64,000 nt of DNA from Isoetes taiwanensis (taxonomy: Eukaryota > Streptophyta > Lycopodiopsida > Isoetales > Isoetaceae). Positions 1 through 15,401 of this stretch are shown here, one piece after another; position 1 is the stretch's first letter; each line of letters starts with the position of its first letter. Made by a program: the position numbers and the translations under genes. The notes below the pieces were generated by a model that saw only the letters and a program-made list of their open reading frames with translations, was not told the origin of the DNA and ran no database searches. The stretch covers positions 9,019,003-9,083,002 of the forward strand of contig JAJEKV010000006.1 in NCBI GenBank assembly GCA_021234155.1. Reading direction: 5' to 3'.

Positions 1-972
1 CGATCCGCCCTTCCCATTTCTGTAGCAGATTATCAGTGCAGGATGCCACTACTTCAAGCAGGCCCTGTACTCAGAAAGCAGGGAGATTTATGATGTACCA
101 GCAAGACTTTTAAGCTCCAGCTTAAACAAGACTTAGAACAAACCTAAGTTATAATATGAAAATAAAAAGGGCAAGTTTTCCAAGCAATTTTAATACATGG
201 ACTGTCTGACATCAAAAGGTAGGACAATGGGAATAGCCAACAAGACAGAAATTAAATTTGGAAAAGGTTAACCTCGATTCTTAAAAATATTATATTCTGC
301 CCTCTAAGAGATCCAAACAGCTAGAAGAGACAAATTTTGTAGTTCGGCATATGCGAAAGTAGAATTGACCAACTGCATCAGATCAAATGTGTCCAAGTTA
401 CCTTGATCTTTTCTTGTTGAAATGATACATTTATAATTCTTCTTTTCCTCACCCAATTCTCGCCAGAAGCCATGAGCAATCCTTTTCCAAATAAAGACTC
501 CATGTGTGGAAACTTCTGATAAAAGCCAAATTTAGATGATAGAACTTCCACTACCAAGCTTGGCTCTGTTACGTCAAGTATGGGAACGGTCTTCCACCAG
601 GTTAGAAATGGTCCTCCTGAACATACACAACAAGTATGAATCCATGTAATTTATAGCTAAACCTAATCTACAGCCCTAGGTAAACAAGCACGATAAGATG
701 TTACCATATATTTTGGAGTACTTGGAAACAAAAGGGAAGAGCCTGGAGGAAAAATCGTGCGAGATGGTGCTCATATCTTGAGAAATGGCCTCGTTTGCCA
801 TATTCTGCAACTCTGTGAAATGTCCGTCCATGAAAGCATAAGGGGGGCATGGAATGCCCTGCTTTGCCATTGCTTTGGTCATTGAATGCATTCGCCGGCA
901 TGGTTTCGACAGAAAGAAAACAAGGATTGAGAGAGCGCCAAGTAGAACAGAATACACGATTCTCCAATCCAT
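1..972 (-). CDS. Cytochrome P450 (CYP72 clan), tandem copy 1, 5' portion only
   Basis: Minus-strand gene cut by the left window edge. Exon 1 is 705..972 (start codon at 972, chosen because it aligns with the start of the complete paralogue at 8,076), exon 2 is 402..616 and exon 3 begins in 1..64. Junctions are GT..AG and exons 1 and 2 have the same lengths (268 and 215 nt) as in the paralogue. Exon 1 encodes a hydrophobic N-terminal anchor followed by a polar hinge and the 'KQGIPCPPY' proline-rich segment. Exon 2 carries the C-helix block 'GENWVRKRR'. Family knowledge: microsomal haem-thiolate monooxygenase held in the ER membrane. The haem-binding half lies outside the window, so intactness cannot be judged. 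An in-frame upstream ATG would add 30 residues with no counterpart in the paralogue, so I reject it. Substrate unknown. Confidence 0.88.
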
Positions 973-1099
973 AGGAATGATCTGCTTGCAAAACAGTCTA
1001 TGCAAGCATACATTGAACTGCATATATTGATCAATTCGACCGATGTTATTATACAAGTTCATTACAATATCCTAGCAGTTGTCCCCTCAAAAAATTAGA

Positions 1100-1400
1100 T
1101 TCATCTAGTTGGAAAAAAAAAAAAAAAACATTTGCTTGCTTAACTTGTATCACTTGTCATTTTGCCCAGGAATACATGCTCTCTTGTGTGTTTTGGCATT
1201 ATTATTTTGTCTGTTTCCATTGTTGTCTTGTTTGTGTCTCCCTAGTCGTCATATTCTTAACATGATATCAGAGCTAAGAGCTAAGTTACGTAGAGTAAGT
1301 TACTTAGAGCCTAGTATATAGAAACTACTTTGGGCCAGTGTAAAGGCATGTAATTAAAAGGTAAAAACTAACCTTTTGTGTTCTATCTAGTTTTCCATGC
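1100..1400 (+). mobile_element. Ty1/copia-like LTR end and degenerate primer-binding site
   Basis: The sequence around 1,250-1,274 reads '..ttcttaaca tgatatcagagc', i.e. an LTR-type ..CA end followed by one mismatch to the TGGTATCAGAGC initiator-Met primer site of plant LTR elements. The following ~120 bases ('..gagcctagtatata..aggtaaaaactaa..') resemble those after the PBS-like site at 15,682 in the duplicated block, suggesting the same family. No coding part follows, so this is a fragment. Confidence 0.45.
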
Positions 1401-3469
1401 GCATTGAAAAAGAAAAGAAAACCTTAAGAAGTAACTCATACTTCAATTGTAAAACATGGAACACATGATTCTTTCTAAAACAAGGCAAAGCTATGATCAC
1501 GTTTATTTCAAAACCCAAAATCCATATTATTTGGAATCAATACGAATATTTTTAAAACATTTTGATTAAACAATTGAGTAGTCCAATAGTTATTTTTAAA
1601 ATATTGCAGTCATTTTAGATCATCATAATAAAACACAAAGATGTTATGCAATATATGTGATGACTATACAGGCCATAAGGTAGGTTATTACCTTGTGAAA
1701 CCAATCTGAAGAAATGTAAATGATGAAAAGCGAGGGCGTGAGGAGGAAAAAGCATCGCACGCCATTTGGGGTACTGGGTCATACATACTGCCTTCGCCCA
1801 TAAGCCAATAAGAAAATAGATCGCAGGTCTTCTATTCGGATGGTAGCTTGCCATCAACCAGCAAGAGAAAGATAGCAGCAATTCTCTTTTTGGATGGAGG
1901 ATGGTTTAGTGAAGGGCAAAATTTTCATGTTGTGGCTAGGCGGAAGGATTTCTTCTGTTTCGATTCACAGGTAAGGATCCAATGGCTTTCATCTAGACCA
2001 TCCGAATACAATCTGGCAGAAAAGTTCCTTCTTTTTTTTATATCTTTTTACTGATAGAAGTATCTAGAATAAGAGAATGGAGACAATAGGTTTGTTTCGC
2101 TCTGTGGTCGTGCAGACTGGTTTGTCAATCTTTGAGGACTCTGGTGGTATACTATGTGTGTCTTCTCATAGTTTGTACTTTACAACTGGGCTATGGAGAG
2201 TGATTTGGTGGGTTGGGCTTGTTCTAAACTCTGTCAGCTTCAAGATAATTGTTTGAGGTTTCAATAATATTCCATTATTTTTTAGATTTTTGATCAGGCT
2301 GATTTGGAGGCAGAGGATCAGATCCAAAAGAAGATGGTAGCCTCTGGAATAGTGTGGTAGCCTATTCTAGTTGATTATTGCTTTTTACTAAATGTACTTG
2401 TATATATGGAAGTTTCTATATACCTTAGCAAATGCGGCAAGATTTTTGGATTGGAACCTTAAAATTCTGACCTTAGATATCACTTTCTTGAAGGGTTGTG
2501 TGGATTGCTTGTTCTTGAATTTTTTGCTTCTTTGGAAGCATGATGACCTAGAGCCTTCTCCAACAATGCACCATATTTGGACGATCTTTTAAGGTTGGGT
2601 TGAGGTCTAGTTGGATTTTATTGGATTCGGAATCTGGAGAGCTAGGAGATCTCTACCTCTTTAATGGGATTTCTTCTTTATAGGCATAAGGTTTAGGCAA
2701 TTATTTGTTTGTACGTTCTTCTATCTTATCCACGTTTTGATTTATATTATTCTACTGGTTTGCAAAGGGTACTAGGAATAATTATTTGTGTTTAATCCAA
2801 ATCTAAACAAGGGTAACAGAAACTGTTACAATTGAGCGAATAAATGGATTAGTTGTAGAAATTTATAGAGAAGATCCTATAGTACTTGGTTTAACAGAAG
2901 AACGTTGATCTTTTCTTATAATAAGCGCAGAAGATGTTGAGCGGCTCCATCATGAGTACTCAAATTATTTCATTTATTCTATTTCCGATAGCACTCCCTT
3001 ATTTTTACCCTGAATCTTCAATTATTATTATTTAGTTAAAAAAAAATTAGTTGTGGTTGTTTCTAGAGATATATTAGTTTCATTTTTTTTTTTTGGGGGG
3101 ACCATCATCGGCCACTTCAAAAATTTTAGAATATGACAAAATATCATCTCCCATAAACAACCACAATTGAACTTTTCTTTTTCTTTTGCACCGTCCACCA
3201 TCACTGCGAAGCCCAACCAAATAACTGCCAAGCCCGACCAAATAACACTGCCATGGATGTGGTTTTTGGACCAACTACGACCAACCAATGTGCTTTGTTC
3301 CTACTTTTGTAAGTCATTATTTTTTCTCTGCATAAATCAATGTTCTGCTACTTTATCATCTATCTAATTACTCACCTTTATACATGCAGCCAAATGAGTA
3401 TACATGATTCTATCACCCAGAAGCTACCTTTTAACAAGCATTTCATGTGTTCTTAGCCTTGCCTGGTGG
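1401..3469. other. AT-rich non-coding stretch between P450 copy 1 and an L1 fragment
   Basis: No confident gene. Short open frames on both strands show no domain I recognise. A frame around 2,390-2,650 could be a worn upstream or unrelated part of an L1-type element, but no diagnostic motif supports it. Homopolymer runs of T/A occur near 3,080. Confidence 0.4.
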
Positions 3470-4437
3470 TAGCTACCCAAGATAGTAGCATTCAAAGATG
3501 CCAATGGGCGATGGCTCTCAAGAGGTATATAATGAATATCTTTGATGACACTATTTTGTTCCTAATTGTCAAGGCTGAAAATCTTTATAATGCTAAGCTA
3601 TTGCTAGATCGTTCTCTTTAGCATCAGGAGTTCTTGTGAATTGGCAGAAGTGTACTGCTTTGTGGACATTGGACAGTTCCATCCCTTCCTGTATTTTGGA
3701 CTACCCATGAAAGATTCTTCTGCATGGCAATACCACGAAATTTCTTGGTATCCCTATTGGAATTCACATCTTACTTCAGATAAATTATTAGAGGGTTGTC
3801 AAAGCACTTATTTTGGTGGAATACAGCTAAACTATCCATGCCCGGAAGAATCATTGTGGCTAAATGCGTTCTTAATAACACTCATGTCTACATGGCATCT
3901 GCTCTATTAGCTCCTCATCAGGAATCTTATTTGGGATAAAAATAAAGTAGGATCTATGGTCAAGGTAGCTTGGGCGAAGTGCATTAAGCCTAAGACAGTT
4001 GGTAGTCTTGGAATGCTGGATGTTCACCTCCAAGTAAAGCGACGTTATCAAAGTTTATTTGGAGAATTCTCATTAGTAAGGATGATTCTCCTGGTCTGAG
4101 GTTGTTGATGCAGTCAATTCAGCATTGTCTTCCATTTCATAAGGCCACCATTAAGCCTCTCCTTCTTTGGGCTTTGCTTTATCATATAAACATGTGTTCT
4201 AATGCTTCTCCCTTTCCAAAGGGGTTGCTTGCTGCTTGGGACACTGTCAATTCTCTTTTTCATATCAATCCTGAAGCATATCTTCAGTTGTCTACTGCAT
4301 GCTGGTGAACTCCTTTGCAAGATACTCCTGAGAATGCACTGCAGTTGGATCAACTTATCCCCTGGGGTTATAATCCTGACTTTGCATTTTGTGTTGTTAT
4401 AGTTTTGATTGATGAATAAAGCCCTTTAACAAAAAAA
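3470..4437 (+). mobile_element. 5'-truncated L1-clade LINE, reverse transcriptase C-terminal half
   Basis: Three-frame reading gives consecutive L1 reverse-transcriptase landmarks: a worn active-site block 'FDDTILFL' (~3,540), 'LVNWQKCTAL' (~3,640), 'TTKFLGIPIG' (~3,735), a 'VYMASALLAPHQ' block (~3,880) and 'VKVAWAKCIKPKTVG' followed by 'SLGMLDV' (~3,960-4,025). The frame ends near an 'aataaagccctttaac' plus A-run at ~4,415-4,437, which fits an L1 3' terminus. Several frameshifts and the Tyr/Ala-to-Phe-Asp change at the active site show it is dead. 5' truncation is normal for LINE insertions. Confidence 0.8.
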
Positions 4438-5890
4438 GGGAGGGTTGTAAATGCATGTCATAGCCTTACAAAAACCATGAGATAACCACAAAACCATGAG
4501 AAACATTACAATAAAAATGAGATATCCATACGTATGCAGTGCCTACTCCAGTTCTAAGAATGCCACACGTGCTAATTCTGCAGCCAATACGGAAGGGGTA
4601 AGCCTCATGTGCGCACACCCTCTTAGCCTGCATCCAGCGCTAGGGAGCCACTTGTAAGCCATAGAATCAAGACTCATAGTTCACACAAATTTTTCATGCA
4701 TTTATTAGAACCAATATAAAGCAATACCAACACTTGCAATAATACCATAGAGAACATATCACATTCATGTTCTACCACATTATGATGTCAAATATTCAAC
4801 AAGTGCATGCTAACATAATGCAATCATGACACATAACCATGATATCCAAGCATTTAACATGTTTAAATACATTATACAAGAGCACATAGAAGGTCTAGTA
4901 TCTCCTCCTCTTACTTCCTCCATAGTGACACAAAATCAGTCAACCTATATTATTTCGAGATCACTCAAATTTGTTTGATACTCTAATTCATATCATTAAA
5001 CCATGATTCTTTCCTTCAACAACAAGAACAAGCTAAAGTTAAGCAATCTAACACCTCTTGGTGTAAGTTAGAAAACCACCACCTAAGAATTCCTTCAAAA
5101 GAACGAACTCGGGTGGCTGAGATATGATGCTTCAAAGTTCGACTAGCAAAACTGCACAGAAATCGCTCCTTCTGTCTTCTTCTAGAAATCTTCACAGAAG
5201 CTGATGCTATTTGCTTTCATCATGAACTTTGTATAAACTTCTCATCTATAATATGTATTTCTCATGTAGTGATCAAGTAGAATAATCTCAATATAATCGT
5301 CAATAGACAAATGTAAAATATATGCCTGCTAATGATCCAAGATAAATACATACAACTTCATAGACTTTATTTAGAATGATAAGATTATCAGTGCACGCTA
5401 AAAAAAGAAAAGGGGAAAAAAAAAAGCAAAAAGAAGAGCCAAAGAAACGAAAGCCCTATATGAAAATTTGAAGCTAAAAACCCAGTGTTTTCTATCTCCT
5501 CTACTAAAATTTCCATTCCTTGAGTTTGGCGGCCAAGATACAAGGACTCGATTTCCCTTAATCTCTGATTAATTAGCTTAAAAGTCAAGCATAACCTCTT
5601 GATCATTACTACGAATGAACCAACATAAAAAATCTAAAAAATCAATCAAGTTGCACATTGCATGTCTAGTGCCTATATTAGGTGAATCCCTTGAGTTGGC
5701 AATAGGCAGTGTATTAACTACTACAACTAGCCAATTTCACACCATTCTGAATAGGTACAAACTCCTCTTTGGCAGATCACCACCACACTAAATTCCTCAT
5801 AAATATTAGGCCTTAATCATTTTAATCATGCAAGTAAATGCGTGGAGTGCATTCAAGACTAAGACAAACATAAAATGAGTTTAGGGAAAA
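4438..5890. other. Intergenic region downstream of the complete P450
   Basis: AT-rich, no recognisable coding or RNA gene. It contains scattered CA/AT-rich stretches only. The 3' untranslated region and poly(A) site of the P450 at 5,945-8,076 should lie at its right end. Confidence 0.4.
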
Positions 5891-5891
5891 C

Positions 5892-5962
5892 GCATAATCA
5901 ATGGATCATTTTAAGGGAGTTCTACAAAATGCATAATCAATGGATCATTGTAAGGGAGTTCT
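5892..5962. repeat. Tandem duplication (~32 bp unit, 39 bp period) across the P450 stop codon
   Basis: The segment 'gcataatcaatggatcatt.taagggagttct' occurs at 5,892-5,923 and again at 5,931-5,962 with one substitution. The right copy contains the last codons of the P450 (..Arg-Thr-Pro-Leu-Gln-stop), so the left copy is a duplicate of the C-terminal codons and stop lying just downstream of the real stop. Confidence 0.85.
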
Positions 5963-8076
5963 TCGTGTTATAATAATAGGGACGCCATGTCGGGGTTTAA
6001 GTGTAAGGCCAAGTTGAGGAGCATGTTTATAGTTGGGGGAGAGGTGCCACTTGAACCTAAGCAACAATGATGAGAGGACGATCTTGGCCTCATGGAAAGC
6101 CAAGGATTGTCCAACACAAACTCGAGGACCCATGAGAAAGGGAAGATAACCTCCAAATGAGTTCTTACATGCCTTGGAAACTCCTTGTGAGAATCTCTCC
6201 GGGTCGAACACATTGACATTAGGGCCCCAGTTGCTTGGGTCATGATGAATTTTTAGAACATTAATTCCTATAGACAACCCCTTGGGTATAAAAATGGGTG
6301 TCTCATCACCCAACTGCATGTCCTTCAGGGCGTGCCTTGTGGTATAGGTACCAGGAGGATAAAGGCGCAATGATTCATAGATGATCATGGTGATCTAAAG
6401 ACAAAATGAACAAACAAATATGTTAACATACAAAATGCCTCGTTAGCTAAAGTGCTCTTCAAACTATTCGACAAACTCCAACAACTTTTTCACTTACAAT
6501 TTTAAGTTTATGAAGCATTTCTTGGTTGGAGGCATCACTTCCTTGGAATACACTTTTGACTTCTTGGTAAGCCTTCTCTTGCCAATCTTGGTGCAATCCA
6601 AGCAACATGATAGTCCATGTTAGGTGTTGAGCTACGGTGTCATGGCCCGCAATGAGTAATGTCTTGCATTCTTCAACTGCTTCCTTGGTGCCAAACTCCT
6701 CTCCCCCAACCTTCAAAATGGATGCCAAAATTTCATTCCCATGGCATCCCTTTGCCATGTTTTCCTTGCATTTCTCTACTATTTCCAAGATGCAGCTGTC
6801 TATTTTTCTTGATATCTGGCTCACTTTTGTAGACACAAAACTACAAGATAAATACTTTCAGCCACAATCATCAAAATCTTTTCAACAATTTTTTTTTTCT
6901 GCTTTGCTTTTAACTTACTTAAGAACTGTTTACCTTGGATAAGCACTCAGCAGTTTTCTTGCCAGCTGAAAATATTGTTTCCCATTCTCAGACTGGGAGC
7001 CAAACAAGCATCTAAGTATCACATCCTCACTTGTCTTTATAAAGTCTTCATGCACTTCAATCTCCGCAAAGGATTTTTGTCCGATCCGCCCCTCCCAGCT
7101 CTGTATCAGATTATCAGTGCAGGATGCCACTATTTCAAGCAGGCCCTGTACTCAGAAAGGAGAGAGGTGTATGATGTACCAGCAAGACTTTCAAGCTCCA
7201 GCTTAAACAAGACTCAAAACAAACCTAAGTTATTAACAAGAAAAAAGGACAAGTTTTTCAAGCAATTTCAATATATAGACTGTTTGACATCAAACGATGG
7301 GGATGGCCAATAAGTCAGAAAATTAATTTCAGAGAAGGTCAACCTCCATTCATAAAAAATTTATTCTGCACTCTTAATGCAAAAGATCAGACTAGACCCA
7401 AACAGAGACAAATTTTATTTTCAGCATATTCCATTGCGCTAGAAATTGACCAACTGTATGGACATTTTTCATAGTAAAAATAGAGATGAAATGGGTGCAA
7501 ATTACCTTGATCTTTTCTTGTTGAAATGATACACTTATAATTCTTCTTTTCCTCACCCAGTTCTCGCCAGAAGCCATGAGCAATCCTTTTCCAAACAAAA
7601 ACTCCATGTGTGGAGACTTCTGATAAAAGCCAAATTTAGATGATAGCACTTCCGCTACCAAGCTTGGCTCTGTCACGTCAAGTATAGGAACTGTCTTCCA
7701 CCAGGTTAGAAATGGCCCTCCTGAACATACAGAAGTAGTCGGAATCCATGCAATTTATACCTAAACCTAATCTAGAGCCCTAGGTAAAGAAGCAAGGTAA
7801 AATGTTACCATAAATTTTAGAGTACATGCAAAGAAAAGGGAATAGCCTGGAGGAAAAATCGTGCGAGATAACGCTCATATCTTTGGAGATAGCCTCTTTT
7901 GCCATATTCTGCAACTCTGTAAAATGTCCGTCCATGAAAGTATAAGGGGGGCATGGAATGCCCTGCTTTGCCATTGCTTTGGTCATTGAATGCATTCGCC
8001 ACCATGTTTTGGACAGAAATAAAACAAGGATTGAGAGAGCGCCAAGTAGAACAGAATACAGAAGTTTCCAATCCAT
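5945..8076 (-). CDS. Cytochrome P450, CYP72 clan, complete five-exon gene
   Basis: Exons on the minus strand are 7809..8076, 7506..7720, 6934..7145, 6498..6840 and 5945..6394. They sum to 1,488 nt, exactly 496 codons including the stop, with every intron GT..AG, so the gene reads as intact (495 aa, normal for plant P450s). Seen in order: N-terminal hydrophobic anchor (about residues 5-22), 'GIPCPPY' hinge, C-helix 'GENWVRKRR', I-helix oxygen-activation motif 'AGHDT', K-helix 'ESLR', 'FDPERF' and the haem loop 'FLMGPRVCVGQ' with the cysteine ligand. The sequence after the haem loop ('..LTLKPRHGVPIII') is typical of the CYP72 clan. Known of the family: ER-bound monooxygenase needing cytochrome P450 reductase; clan members hydroxylate hormones, terpenoids or fatty acids. 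I cannot assign CYP subfamily or substrate. Closest neighbour is the tandem paralogue at 1-972. Confidence 0.95.
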
Positions 8077-8399
8077 ATAAGATAAGATGAGATGAATTTT
8101 TTACATCCAGCGAACAAAACAGCCTTCTGTCCTGCTGGCTGAAACTTAACTTTGGCATGTAAGTATTTAATGAACTGCAATGTAACAATAATTTGACCAA
8201 GACGAATTTCGTGGCCCAAGTTTACCGTACATTAAGCGTGTGCTATTTGCAATTTTTTTCTCATGTTTCACCTATGTGACTATGTCCTGCCAAGTCTTAA
8301 ATAAATTAATCAAGCAGTAGCTGTCAGCGTTGAGAGAACATCGGGCACGGTTCCAAAATACTTGAGGTATGTTAATGCATACCGGATTTCCTATCGGAT

Positions 8400-8880
8400 T
8401 TTCTATGCGCTAAAAAGTTTAAATATACCGGATTTTACATATAAACTACCATTTTTTCCGCATGCAAAAGCATCAACCGGAAAATAAGAACTCCAACTGG
8501 TAATCCTTATCCTAACCCCCACTTTTTCGATCCTAGGATAGGGTAAAGAAGGCTTTTTCGATTGGAAAATAAAAATTTCTGTATACAAGAATTTTCTTCT
8601 ACTTGCAATTCTGTTGTGGAGGATGTGCCGATCGCGCATCGGCCGCGGAGGCACATCGACGACCACGAGGACGGCATCCGACATAGCGAATTGCATCGAC
8701 CACCTAATTGAAGAATGTCGAGTAAAAATGCGAAGCAACAAATTAGTTGCATTCATGATTAGAACATTGTCCATGTGTCATCACCTGATTGGCTCTGAGG
8801 GCAGAATTGCTCCTACCCAAACTTTACGTTGGGGCAAAGAAGGTTTTTTTATTGGAAAATGGAAAAATTCTAATTGAGTT
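8400..8880. other. Upstream region of the P450 with GC-rich hairpin and an imperfect direct repeat
   Basis: At 8,624-8,660 a nested inverted repeat pairs GATGTG..CACATC around CCGAT/ATCGG, a local GC island in AT-rich DNA. The phrase 'aaagaaggcttttt.gattggaaaat' near 8,543-8,580 recurs with changes near 8,836-8,872 in the same orientation. No coding frame is convincing. Function unknown; it may be a worn small transposon. Confidence 0.4.
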
Positions 8881-11056
8881 AGTGCATGGCATAAATTTTT
8901 TTTTAAAATTGTCATGTATCTTTTTATACAGGAAAGATACAAATTTTCAATGGGATACTTGAAATTTTCAGTTAAACCAAACCATAATGGCTCCTTCTCC
9001 CTTAAGGGTTATTGTGCCCTTATACTTGCTAACCAGGCAAAATTGCCTCTTCTAAGTGGCTGAAAATAAAGTTATTCTAGATTTCATGTCGTGGCGATAT
9101 CCTAATGGTTGGGGATTTTGTTCTTTTAAGTCTACCAGTAGGAATCAATCTTGTTAATTTGGGATTTTCCAGTTTGGTGGAAAACATTTTTGGAATTTTT
9201 CTTAACTTGATTTCCTAAGATTTTGAGACTTTTGGCTGCCAGAAAAATTTTCTGCTCTTCCAAAAATCGTAGGATTCTTTCCATATGATTTTGGCTTCTT
9301 CAATTTCACCCTTAATCCAATCGAGACTTCTTTGATTCCTCACTTAAATCTGGTCGACATAGCATACCGCATGATGTCAGACAGAACTTGCATGCATTTC
9401 TGTGGCATCTAGAATTTCTCTACGATAGAGGGATTCTATTATGCCCTAGGATTGATTGGAACTGCGGCTTAGCTTCCTTACAATCGGTCCGGATTCTGCG
9501 ACATGGAGTGAGTATAGGGTTTTGATCCTATGGATTCTGCAACATGGAGTGAGCATAGGGTTTTGGTTGAGTTATTGCTAATTGCAAAGAAGCAATTTAT
9601 TGTCTTATGCCCATCAAATGGATTTTGCAATTCTAATCAGGTAAGGCTCTTTCAGACTCTTCTTTTGGCTTAGAGATTGATCTTAGCATTGCCACGGGGA
9701 AGTTAATGCCTTCCTGCCTTTACTGTTGGTTTCCCGATTTTGTTCATCTACAGCTATTTCTTTGCAAAAATTATTTGCATGCATTTGTATTGAGCATTAT
9801 ATCTCATAAGTAGATATCTTATATCTCCATTGTAAACAGGTGCGTGAGTGCTTGAGGATGGTTCTAAGGTAGTTGATCACTTCATTATCTATAAGATTAC
9901 TTCATATTAGATTCGAGAATGAAGCTCCGGCATCATGGTTTGGTATCTGATCTTCAAGTTTCGAAATTAGACTAGGCACGAAGGTAATATTTCTTGAGTT
10001 CTCTTAAGTATCTAATCTTTTGGTTACTTTCTACCCAGATCCATGTGAAGTACTTGGTTCAATAAAAATATTCGATTGTTCATGCATAGTAAAAAGCACA
10101 ATGGATATTGGAGCCCAGTGTGGCACTTAGTTGTTTCTTTCGTTAGTTTAAATGGTGCATTTGTCGGTGCCAGCCATGTGCATTTAATTGACTGGCAGTG
10201 AAGAAATGGCTTTATGCCCCTCCATTTATGGGCTTGGATATCATTCTAGCTGCCATAATTCAAGCCTTCGACACCACCTCTTTGTTTTGGGTATGTTGCT
10301 TCTTATACTAAATGCCTGTGAGTTTCAAGTTTTAGAAATTTTGTGATTGGTGAGTTGCACCTCATTATCCAAAAGAGTTTCAATAGCTTAACTCTTTATA
10401 CAGATATTCTCTTTTTCATTTTTTTATGGAGTTGTTTTAGATGAGATGCATGATACGAACCAATGAGATCTCATTTCAAGTCAGCAATGATTGCATCTTC
10501 AAAATTGAATATAAGACTAACGTCCGGTTGCTTTTAAAGCCACAAAAAATACATCTATGGTTTCAAGGCAATTTCAATATATACGTCTCCATGGTTGGCT
10601 AGCGGAGTTTTGATTGATTAAGTATATGTTGTATGTTGTAATTGTATAGCAAAGATCTAAAACATGTCTTGGGCCTAAAGCACTCATGGTGTCATAAATG
10701 GAAAGAAATGGGTTGCCCTTAGAGCCAGAAAAACACCTCTAAGGTTTCGTGGAAGTTTCAATATATATGCTAACATGTTCGGCTGAGAGGAGTTTCAACA
10801 AAAGTATGTGATGGTACAACATTTAGATGATGTGCCATATCATTCACCATATTGAGCACCTAAGATCGTTTCTTTTAAGTAGCCCTGTAGATCAATCTGG
10901 TGAATAGAAATAACAAATGAGCCGTGAAACTTTGAAACTATTTGGCTACATGTCTCAATCTCAGTTAGTATTTCCAGCTATGGAGAACTGGCATCTGATG
11001 TACAAATTGCAGCAGCAGCAAAGCCAGATCTGAGGTAGTAAGCATTTCTGTCTGTA
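8881..11056. other. Non-coding AT-rich stretch
   Basis: No gene or RNA recognised. It includes the ~41 bp tandem repeat at 9,491-9,570. The absence of long open frames on either strand argues against an unannotated exon-rich gene. Confidence 0.4.
9491..9570. repeat. Two-copy ~41 bp tandem repeat
   Basis: The phrase 'ggattctgcgacatggagtg' and its continuation through 'agggttttg' starts at 9,491 and again at 9,532, with two or three substitutions. It is a simple local duplication of non-coding sequence. Confidence 0.8.
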
Positions 11057-14596
<3,540 letters not shown>

Positions 14597-15153
14597 ACAT
14601 TAGGGTTTTTTTGAGATTATAAAAGGGCCTTCAAAACTTGCCAACTAAGCCAAATGAAGATAAATGAACTACCAATCAGAAACCAGAGCCTGACGGGTCC
14701 AGTCAGCAAAACTGTTATAACTAACTCACTGAATCACATTTTCTAGCATAACTATTGATAGAAAAGTCCAAATGAGCTTTTCTTTAGTGCAATAGATAGA
14801 TCTCGTTGAGATCTTTCCAACCTTAGGTGCTTTGCCCATATTTTAACCACTTATGATTGTCAAAACTCCAAAAAATATGGGTTTTACCATTTTTTACTAT
14901 CCTACGGGGCTAAAAGATATGCAAACCACCCAAGATTGGAAAGTTCTCAATGAGATCTATCTATTGCACCAAACAAGAGCTCATTTGGACTTTCCTATCA
15001 ACACTTATGCTAGAAAATGTGATCCAGTGAGTTAGTTATAACTGTTTTGCTGACTGGATTACCAGTTCTGTTTTCTGATTGGTAGTTCATATAGCTTAGT
15101 CAGCAGTTCTTAGAAGGCCCTTTTATGATCTCAAAAAATCCCTAATGATGCCC
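14597..15153. repeat. ~560 bp foldback (long inverted repeat, ~250 bp arms)
   Basis: The left arm starts 'cattagggtttttttgagat' at 14,597. The right arm ends with its near-complement 'atctcaaaaaatccctaatg' at ~15,153. Inside, many long phrases match in reverse complement: 'actaccaatcagaaa', 'gttataactaactcactg', 'aaagtccaaatgagct' and 'gcaatagatagatctc'. Arms are roughly 90% similar with a short spacer near 14,860-14,885. No transposase is present. It is either a non-autonomous foldback/MITE or an inverted duplication whose transcript would form a long double-stranded hairpin. Confidence 0.9.
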
Positions 15154-15257
15154 CTTACATTCACATTCACATTCACACCTTCATTTTCCTTTAGACTAAT
15201 GACAAATACAAAAATTGCCACATTCTTTGTTCTACCGTCCTTTCAAATTGTAGTAAA

Positions 15258-15285
15258 GCCCGGCAACGCCGGGCACCATAACTAG
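15258..15285 (+). mobile_element. Helitron-like 3' terminus
   Basis: A perfect 7 bp stem with a 3 nt loop (GCCCGGC-AAC-GCCGGGC, 15,258-15,274) is followed after 7 nt by CTAG (15,282-15,285) and a T. A short GC hairpin just before a CTRR end, inserted 5' of T, is the known signature of plant Helitrons. The body would extend to the left. No 5' TC terminus or RepHel helicase was found within the window, so its size is unknown and it is probably non-autonomous. Confidence 0.7.
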
Positions 15286-15401
15286 TGCTCTTTAAACACC
15301 TTTACTTAGTAAAGCCAAAGAATTTTTCATGTGAATATAGGCATGCAATACAAACCCTCTTTTATATGTTTGGCATGATTCTTTTATCTCCTTGTTTCCT
15401 T

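Noticed and set aside
8403-8774. 123-codon minus-strand frame
   Set aside because: Spans the GC-rich hairpin and an imperfect repeat. No domain, and a competing + frame has equal length.
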